Source of the DNA: Corbicula japonica
Lineage: Eukaryota; Mollusca; Bivalvia; Venerida; Cyrenidae
DNA: 64,000 nucleotides
Direction: 5' to 3'
Assembly (NCBI GenBank): GCA_038501625.1
Contig: JAZAYU010000010.1
Location: forward strand, 11,247,604-11,311,603
The first letter of the stretch is position 1. Every line of letters begins with the position of its first letter. The notes under the pieces were generated by a model. The model searched no databases, was not told the DNA's origin, and was given only the letters and a program-made list of their open reading frames with translations. The position numbers and the translations under genes were made by a program. Below, piece after piece: positions 23,701-32,700 of this stretch.

Positions 23701-26700
23701 GCACAAATTATACATACATTTTGTACTAATTATTTACAGTAATACGGTTAATGAGAAATACAGAATGTTTGTAATAGGTTGTATAATAATAAGGTAATTA
23801 TATTTTTTCTACATTTCATTGCTGTGGGAACTGTCCAAATGTTAATACTAAAATTGTGCACTTATTTGCTTATGTAAAAATTTCCCCTCCCATCAAAATT
23901 AAAAATACCACAGTACAGTATTTTAGAAATACTGCCTATTTTAACTTTTATATTTAGTATAACAATAGTGGCATTCAGATTTCACATACAGTTTATAATT
24001 ACTTTAAGTTATTTATAGTGTGTGTTTAAAAGGAGTGGATACATTCAGAATAGGTAAGACTGGTTGCTAATATGTTGATTATCATGAACATCTTTTCCTC
24101 TCTACTTGTTGGCTGTGTGGGGAGGCAGTGTCCTCTGGATGTGGCCATTGATAGATATATTTCTCTTTCTTTGGACGCTACAGGGAATAATTCTCAAAAC
24201 AAGTGTGACTATTAACCCTTAAAATTCTAAGGCATTTGACCCATATTTGACAACTGTAGACCCAGATCAGCCTGCACATCCGCAAAGTCTGGAAAGGGTC
24301 TGCATTGTTTGTTATTTGTCAGTAAGTGAAAAAAATCTGTAAAACACCCATATTAACTAAGTCACATAAATTTATAGAAAAGTGAGTCTGGTACATTAAT
24401 TTAGTACTTAAAGGTTATGAAATTCTGCAGTCAGTCCCTGATGTTTTTTTTAATTTTTAACTTCAAAGAGACATCTACAATAAAAAGAAAATGTTGTGGA
24501 AATACTTTTAATGCCAAGAAAGCAATAAAAAAGTTGTTCTGTTTGGAAGAAGTTAATTAACATTGTGTTATAAGTAATGCATGTGTGCAGACTGATCCAT
24601 GGCTGAAGGTTATAAAACTGAGATTGGAAACCAGTCTCACATCTCAAGCATCTGATTGGCTGAAATGGCCACTGAGCAAACCACTGAGCAAACCTACAGA
24701 AGCATCTCTGGATTTGCCCCTGAAAGGTTCAAAGCCTCTCCTTGCAATAACAGCTTTAATCTTGGTAAATACAGACATGATTGTGCCCACGGTTATAAAA
24801 CTGAGAATGGAAACCAGTCTCACATCTCAAGCATCTGATTGGCTGAAATGGCCACTGGTCTCCATTTCAGCCAATCAGATGCTTGAGATTTGAGACTGGT
24901 TTCCATTCTCAGTTTTATAACCGTGGGCACAATCATGTCTGTATTTACCAAGATTAAAGCTGTTATTGCAAGGAGAGGCTTTGAACCTTTCAGGGGCAAA
25001 TCCAGAGATGCTTCTGTAGGTTTGCTCAAACCCTCCGTTTAAACCAGCAATATTGAAATTTCATGGGGATTTTTGCCAGAAAAGTTAGGATTCCAAAGCT
25101 GCCCTAAACAAACCCCCTTTATGGAAATTTTGCATCCGACCCTGCCTTTTTTCTAAGAATATGCGACTGGAAAAGCTTAAGATCAGGCTGCACATCCATG
25201 CAGTCTGCTCTGGATCTACACTGTTAGCATCTTGGTCACAGATGTGCAGGACAATCTGGATCTACAATGGTCTCAAATCGCCAACTGGGGATTAAGCCAT
25301 AGCCTTACAGTAAAGATATAAGGATTAAGACTTGTGAAGCCCAGGATCATTAGTATGAATATTGAGCTGTGAGGTGCTAGCAGGATTATTGATTGTTAAA
25401 AAAGACTACAATGGTCTGCATAAAAGAACATTTAAGTTAACGTTCAATTTGCATAAATTAGTTTTAATCTATCAAATTAAAGCTATTTGTAATCAGCAAA
25501 ATGTTTTTTAACCTTTTCCTCCATATTTACGCATTTTTACGCATGTGCACCCAGTGTAGATCCAGATCAGCCAGAACTTCCATGCCATCTGATCAGGATC
25601 TGCACTAGTCGCTTTTTAGTCAGAAATATCCTTACAAATCATAAAGCGAACAGTTCAAATCCTAATCAGATGGCACGGGTGTGCTGACTGATCTGGATCT
25701 ACACTGTTCTCCCATGGGATAAAGGTGTGTCCATGGAGGAAAGAGTTAAATAAAAATCCTTTAACGGGCTAATTGTTGTAAATATCACAAAGAATACAAA
25801 CACAGCTGATGTAGTTTATCCCTTTATATCTGTGCTATCTAATCAAGACATACACTGTTCACTACTTGGTAAGAAAAAAATTAATGAATCAAAAAGCAAA
25901 CAGTGCAGATCCAGATCAGATGGCTGGGATGTGCCAACTGATCTGGATCTATAATGTCAATCCATGGATAACAACCATATTCCACGGAGAAAACAGTTGG
26001 TTCTCAACAAACTCTTTAATTCTTTATAACCTATTTTTTGCAACCATTGTAAACCCATAGCAGCCTGTGCATTTGTGCAGTCTGATCTGGGTCTACATTA
26101 GTGCTTCATTTCACCAGTTTAATTGCTACCAAAACACCACTGACTCAAATTGATGGGATAACAAGACCATAACTAATTTAGCAGTTTAAGTTAGAAGACA
26201 GATTTGTGAGATAAGTTTTTGACATGTTTTCAGTCAGACAGTAACAAATTTAAAAACAAATGTTCCCCATCCCCCAATGCACTCAGAAGTTTCTGTCAGA
26301 CATTAAATTATCTATCATCAAATACCTTGTTTTTTTATAGTCAAATGAATTTCTATTTTGGGATGACTGTTTTGCATTTAGATTACCTTCGTGATTGACT
26401 GATGTCCTTAATGCAGGTAATTGAGGCACGTACAAAAAAACCATCAATAAATCCAGACAACGGATGAAAACAGCAGTCAAAAACTAAAGTCTTCTTGGCT
26501 TGACTTTCGTAATGGATATCATTCATTGATAAACATTTACGAAATATACATGCTGGAAATGAAATTAACCCTTTCCTCCATATATACGCATCAATAATAA
26601 TCAATAATTGTTTAACAAATATTACATTTTCAAGCTCAATTTTGCTACATTTTGTAATTTTCAAGAGCAACATTCTTGTGCATTCAAAACGCCTGGAAAA

Positions 26701-29700
26701 AGTTCTTGGGACGGGGCTGATAAGCAAGCTTCGATTGGTATCTCACCTTTGTACCTGATCCACCATGTTTAAGCACACCATCATGCCAGGTCTTTGCCTT
26801 CTTTTGCTTCTGATGTGTGTACAGGACCTGTTCATATAACAATACATTTTTTGTTAGTGCAGGCTGTGCTTACTTTCAGTATGAATTATTATATACAGTT
26901 ATTTCATCAAATTAATGTAACTTTAAGTCTGTGACTCTAACCAAATTACGGCATAAATGATCAATTTTAAAATTACTAGACTGTGTCTTCAGGACACTGA
27001 TGCCCTCGTTGATACAACAACTTTTGTAACAAAGGGCTCATACCTCTGGTAAAAATGGTCACACTGTAATACTTGTCAGTATCAAAATACTTATACTTTG
27101 AGGACAAAATTGACCACACCGATATCTAGTGGCCCTAATTGGATTTTACCAATTCACAGATAGTATATAAATATATAAACCAGAAATCTGGTTCAAATTT
27201 TGCTATAATTTTAAAAAATTATATAGGCTAACATAGTAAAATTTTTGTGTCTTTAATTCGGCAAAGGTGAAGTCTAAAATATTCAAAATTACGAAAGTTT
27301 GAAATTTAAACTGTTATTCAAATTTATTGGTTAATTTAGATTTACTGATACTCGTTCTTACTTCCACGTGTGTAAATGAATGTGCCATCATTTTTATGAA
27401 ACCATGTCAGAAATGTAGCTTAAAATAACTTAATAAAGATATATTAAAATTTAAATATGCATACCGTAAATTGCTTTTCCATATCTCAAACACGGATATC
27501 ACTGATGGGATGGATTCTGAACAACACAACCATTTTCTTTACCTGAAAAAAGGACAGAAAGATTTCAAAACTGGATATGAATTTGAAAGGTCCAATGTAA
27601 ATATAGAGAGACACTGCAGAAAATAAACTTCCATGAAAATAAAAGTGCCCATGAATTATTAACCCTTTCCTGTACAGATACACCTTTATTGCTAGGGCGA
27701 ACAGTTTAGATCCAGATCAGCCGGCACATCCGTGCCGTCTGATCAGGATCTAAACTGTTCGCTTTTTGATTCATTAGGTTATTTCTGACCAAAATGCGAC
27801 CAGTGCAGATCCTGAACAGACGGCACGGATGTGCCGGCTGATCTGGATCTACACTGGTCGCACATGCGTAAAAATGCGTATATATGGAGGAAAGGGTTAA
27901 AGCTGCCTATTCACAGTTCTGGTTGGAATACTTCAATGTCTCAGATCTGGTTAATATTAAATGTAGCGCTTTATAATACCTTTAATGCCTAAAAGGAGTG
28001 AAATTCAAAGAAAGTTGGGACTAATAAGTAAAATTTATGATCTGTTTAGAGTGAGTCTTAGTGTATTAATAATGATATATAAAATCTTGGCTTTAAAGAT
28101 ATTAACTTGTAGGTTGACTGTGTATGAATATTACATCACATTTATTCTGCTTACATGTCTTCTTCAGTTTATATTGCAAGTTTTGATTTTTGGAAACACA
28201 TAAAGTTTTCGTGCAGATTAGTGACCAGGCACCTTTAAGTGTTAACCGTTAAAAAAACCTTTCCTTTTTCTATTTCAGATACCTGTGATAAAAGGTTCCG
28301 AAGGTCATGTACACTCGCTGGAAATTTGACCAACAAACTATTCTATTACAAACTCAGAGCATACAACAAAGGCTCTCTTGAGTAGTTAATTGCAATATCA
28401 CATGGAATATCAGACATTAAAGCCCATGTATAAATAAATGCATAAACAACGTAACATGTAAATGGCAGCCCCAGCACCAGATCAGCATCATTTCCTAGAA
28501 ACTGACGAAAGAGTTCTTGAAGTCAACTTGACAACAGAGAAGACCTTCGGAAGCATGGTTTTCAGTGAACATCCGCCGATTCTGAGAAAAGATATAACTG
28601 ACACGGAATGGACAAATGGAAAAGCCTTCCTTGTTGTATTTATGAGTGTAATCAATATTTTTATGCTTTTCGGAAACACCCTATCAATTGTAACAATATG
28701 TTCTACACCAAAACTACGAACTCAAGTATCGTACTGGTTTGTGCTAAATTTAGCTGTGATTGACTTTATCATATCTGTAACGGTGGTGCCATTAAACACT
28801 GTTTGGGAATATTATGGAACATGGCCTTTAAGCCAAACAACATGTGAATTTTTCACGTTTGCAGATATTTCATTCAGCACAATTTCTGCATATTCCATAG
28901 TTTTGGTTTCTATAGATAAATATTTGTATATAACATATTCAATTCATTACTATGATAAAATGACGCGTAAACTTGCAATTGTATTAATAATTGCTGTTTG
29001 GATTGCAGTTTTAATCTTTGCGACAATTTCTATTCTGACTGAAGTTGGAACTGATGAGCAATACAGGGATCATTTTCTTGAACTGCCGAACAACACACAC
29101 ATTTGCATATTTGTCATGACCGATGCATTTGTTCTACCATCAGCTATTTTGTGTTTCTTTGTTCCTTTTTTGATTTTGTGTTTTACAAGTTCAAAAATAA
29201 TATGCATCGCCAGTAAGCACATTAAAAAAATCCATTCAATGTCATTGTGTGTAATAGAAACTGAATCGGATATCATACGGGCCGCTACGACTATGCAGAA
29301 ACCCACTGCACGCAGACACACAATGAATGGGTACACAGGGTCCTTTAAAAATGGAGATAAATTACACACCCACAATTCGTTATTAAGGACCATTAAAAGT
29401 GAGGGTGATGATATGTGTGACTCAAACCAAAATTCAACACATCAAGCAATTTCAAATATAACGTCCACAATACAAGAGGAGGAATTAAGTCGAGCAAATA
29501 CAGCAAGTGAGATCACAAAAAACAATACTGGTGCTAACTGTGCAGAAAAAACTGATGAAGATCAAATATCTGCGGACAAAAATGATGAAAATCAAATTTC
29601 AGTGTATACTAAACTAGACCAAAATGACGACGACAATGCTTCTATAAAATTTGATATCAAATCAGACGATGACCAAAGTCAGACACTGAGTTATGGAAAT

Positions 29701-32700
29701 AGGACACAGCAAAACAAAATTGAAGATACAGAAATTCCTATCAGAATTCCAACGAGGTCAAAAAGCTTATCAATGCGCTCAGAACTTTTACGACAAACTG
29801 AAAGTATAAAGAGTTTAACAAGAAGGACTTCACCGTACTGCAAACTGTTTGGAACAGTGACAATTGTTATTGCTTGTTTTATTGTGATGTTTGCCCCATA
29901 TAATATTGCGATAGTGATTGATGTGCCCTGTCACTGTATTGAACCCTGGGTGTATGAAGACATCTTGGCAGTGTTATATTACATGCACTCTCTTGTAAAT
30001 CCGTATATTTACATGGCTACTGATCGGAAATACAAGGCAGCATTGAAAGTACTATGGTTTCGTATAAAAACAAAGTTTAATCACATTTGTGTAAATAAGT
30101 GTAATGGCAAGTAAATGTATTTAACATTTAAATGCAGCTTGTACACATTTCATATCTAATGTTTTTCAAGTAATACTTTAGTTTTTAAATAAACTTTTAC
30201 TCCACATGAGATATTGTTTATATCCCGTGGGCTACCAGTGTTAATCCAGATCTGCAAAACTACAATAAAATTGGAAGAACTAATTTCCATGTCAATTTGA
30301 TAAACTAAATGTTTCTACTGTAATTCTTCTTCACACCATCGGTATGGTTTATATCCCATTCCCACCAGTGTAGATCCAGATCAACCTGCAGATTCATGCA
30401 GTCTGATTAGGATCAACACCGGTGGTTTTAGATTTCTGACCAGGAAGTGAACTGTGTAAATCCAGATCAGCCTACACATCTACACTTTTAGATTCATTAG
30501 GTTACTTCTCTGATTGTAGACAAAAAGCAGACACCATGGATAAGCTTGCTGAACTGGACCTACATAGATCACCCTTGTTAGAAAATGCATAACTCATATA
30601 TAATGGTGCAAGACATTAACATATAAAACGTGGCATGTTCAAAACTGATGAAATCTTGCACAATGTAATTGTTCATCCAAACCGGAGTCCAAGGGACTTG
30701 TTTTTCAGAATCATGTTATTATAATATCTTCCACTTGTAAAATATCTGTAACTATACTCCCTGTCAATAGAAAGTTACCACTTTTCTAATTATTACCAGA
30801 TGTAACTGATTGATAAATTATCAATGACTTGATTATTTAAAGTTTTACTTATGACAGACTTCTAAACAATCACTATAATCAAGATCAGGAACATGCTACC
30901 CGTGTTGCCCTCCTTTCGCCTATTTCCAGTTTTCTGCATATTTCCCAAATTCCATCTTCTTAAACATTTTCAATCTTTGACGAACTAAATAGTAGAGTGA
31001 CTCTTAAAAGAAAACATTCAAAAATTTCAGTTTCTTAGTAAATTATATTTTCCGTGACATGAAGAAAAAGTAAGAGAGCCTTTTACATGTTTTAGCATGG
31101 CAGCAGAAAATGCCTGATAAGACTGCATTTTACCTGAAGTAGCAACAATGTACCTGTGCTATGTTGCTTTAATGAATGGTTTGAATTTCATCAATGTAAA
31201 AGCTACGGTAAAATTTAATGTGGTAACTTTCTATTGCCGGTCAGTATATATGTACATGTATTGCTATTTTCTTATTCAGACTTGTTGTAAAGTTGTTTTC
31301 ATGTCATTGTAAAGTCAGCATTACCGGTTATTGTTATGTTTGCAATGATTGAAACTTTCAATAAAGAAAGTCTAAATACATCTCTTTTATGTTGATTACT
31401 TGTTTAACAGACTGAAGATTCCGGTCAGGGTTTAAGGTTTAACACTTTAGTGTATACAGAGATATGACTTTTATGGCTTAGATGAACAGCTCAGCCAGCA
31501 CATCCCATGCCCTCTGATCAGAATTTTGGCTTTTTACAAGTCACAAGTGTAATGGTGACGACACTGCCACTGACCAAAGGGTGACAATTATACTATAGCC
31601 CTCCTTTTTATTCAAAAAATAGCTGAGCCAGAACTAATCCCCCCACTCCCAGAATGCCAGTGTTTTTAGTTTTAACACCACATTAATTTACAAACTTCAA
31701 ATGCTTACAGCTTTCTTAATAATTGTCAATTTCAAACATTCTTTCAGTTTTTTCATCTGTATGAAGTCTCTTTGAAAAATAAGATATTGTCATCATGTTG
31801 CAGAAAATGTACTATTGAAATATTAATTAGTTTTACCTTTTTGCACTAAGGTGAGGATATAATCTTTTTTAAAATTTACATTCACCTTTCAAAAAGGTAT
31901 AGATATTGACATACATGAAGAGCAAGCAACAGCCATTACTCCAATAATATCTGGAAGGATGACTGGTTTAGGGGTCCATTGTACTGGTACCATACTAATT
32001 CACAGAACATACATTTGTACAATAACAAGACCATATCTGAGACTGTCTTCTATTGCATAAACTTTGCAGGACTGATCAAATGTTGATCTTGACAGTCTTT
32101 GCTTTGATGTGGTGCAGTAAGGTTGGTTGGACCCATATCAGTCAAATAGTCAACTTACCAAATATCCTTTGGAATAATGGTTGAGGATCACTTTTCTGTA
32201 TTTTAACAGTAAAAACATGAGCAGATGATGATCACAGTTAAAAGAGTTTGTTTGCAATAGGTTTTATTTTGTGTGTGAATATTGTATAACCAGATCAATG
32301 ACCTATGACACTAACCCTGGGGTGAACCCCATTGCCTTACCATAACACATAATCTTCTTTTTTCTTGCTTCAGTGTTTCACATATATTTGTGTCTGATAT
32401 GTACCAACATACTATCTGTCTGTCTGGTCATCTGAAATAAAATTAATGCAAAATTTTATATTCTGAATAAAAATTTAAATAATCTCTTGAAAACCAACAA
32501 GCCATTAGAATCTGATAATTGTCACTAAAATTAGCTTTTATCAACAACCTTCGAACCCAATCAAGATCAGATCGCAGAAGTACACAGGGTTCTCAATATG
32601 TTTTAGCCCAGCAGGCCCAATTAACAATCTAGCAGGCCTGCTAGGGGGGTCCAGGGGCATGCTCCCCCGGAAAATTTTGAAACTTATCGCTTCATTTCCT

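Larger units (their letters stand above)
4200..26746 (-). other. ZGRF1 intron 2 (22.5 kb)
   Basis: A giant intron with no supportable coding sequence on either strand. It is built largely from MITEs, palindromes and composite repeats, listed separately. The stretches between them (for example 6560-9430, 14460-15950, 17930-18920, 19130-20000, 20210-21497) are AT-rich sequence in which I see nothing specific. Confidence 0.6.

Noticed and set aside
24585..24893. 102-codon ORF and its minus-strand mirror at 24820-25029
   Set aside because: Both arise from the long foldback; the same peptide appears on each strand because the DNA is palindromic.
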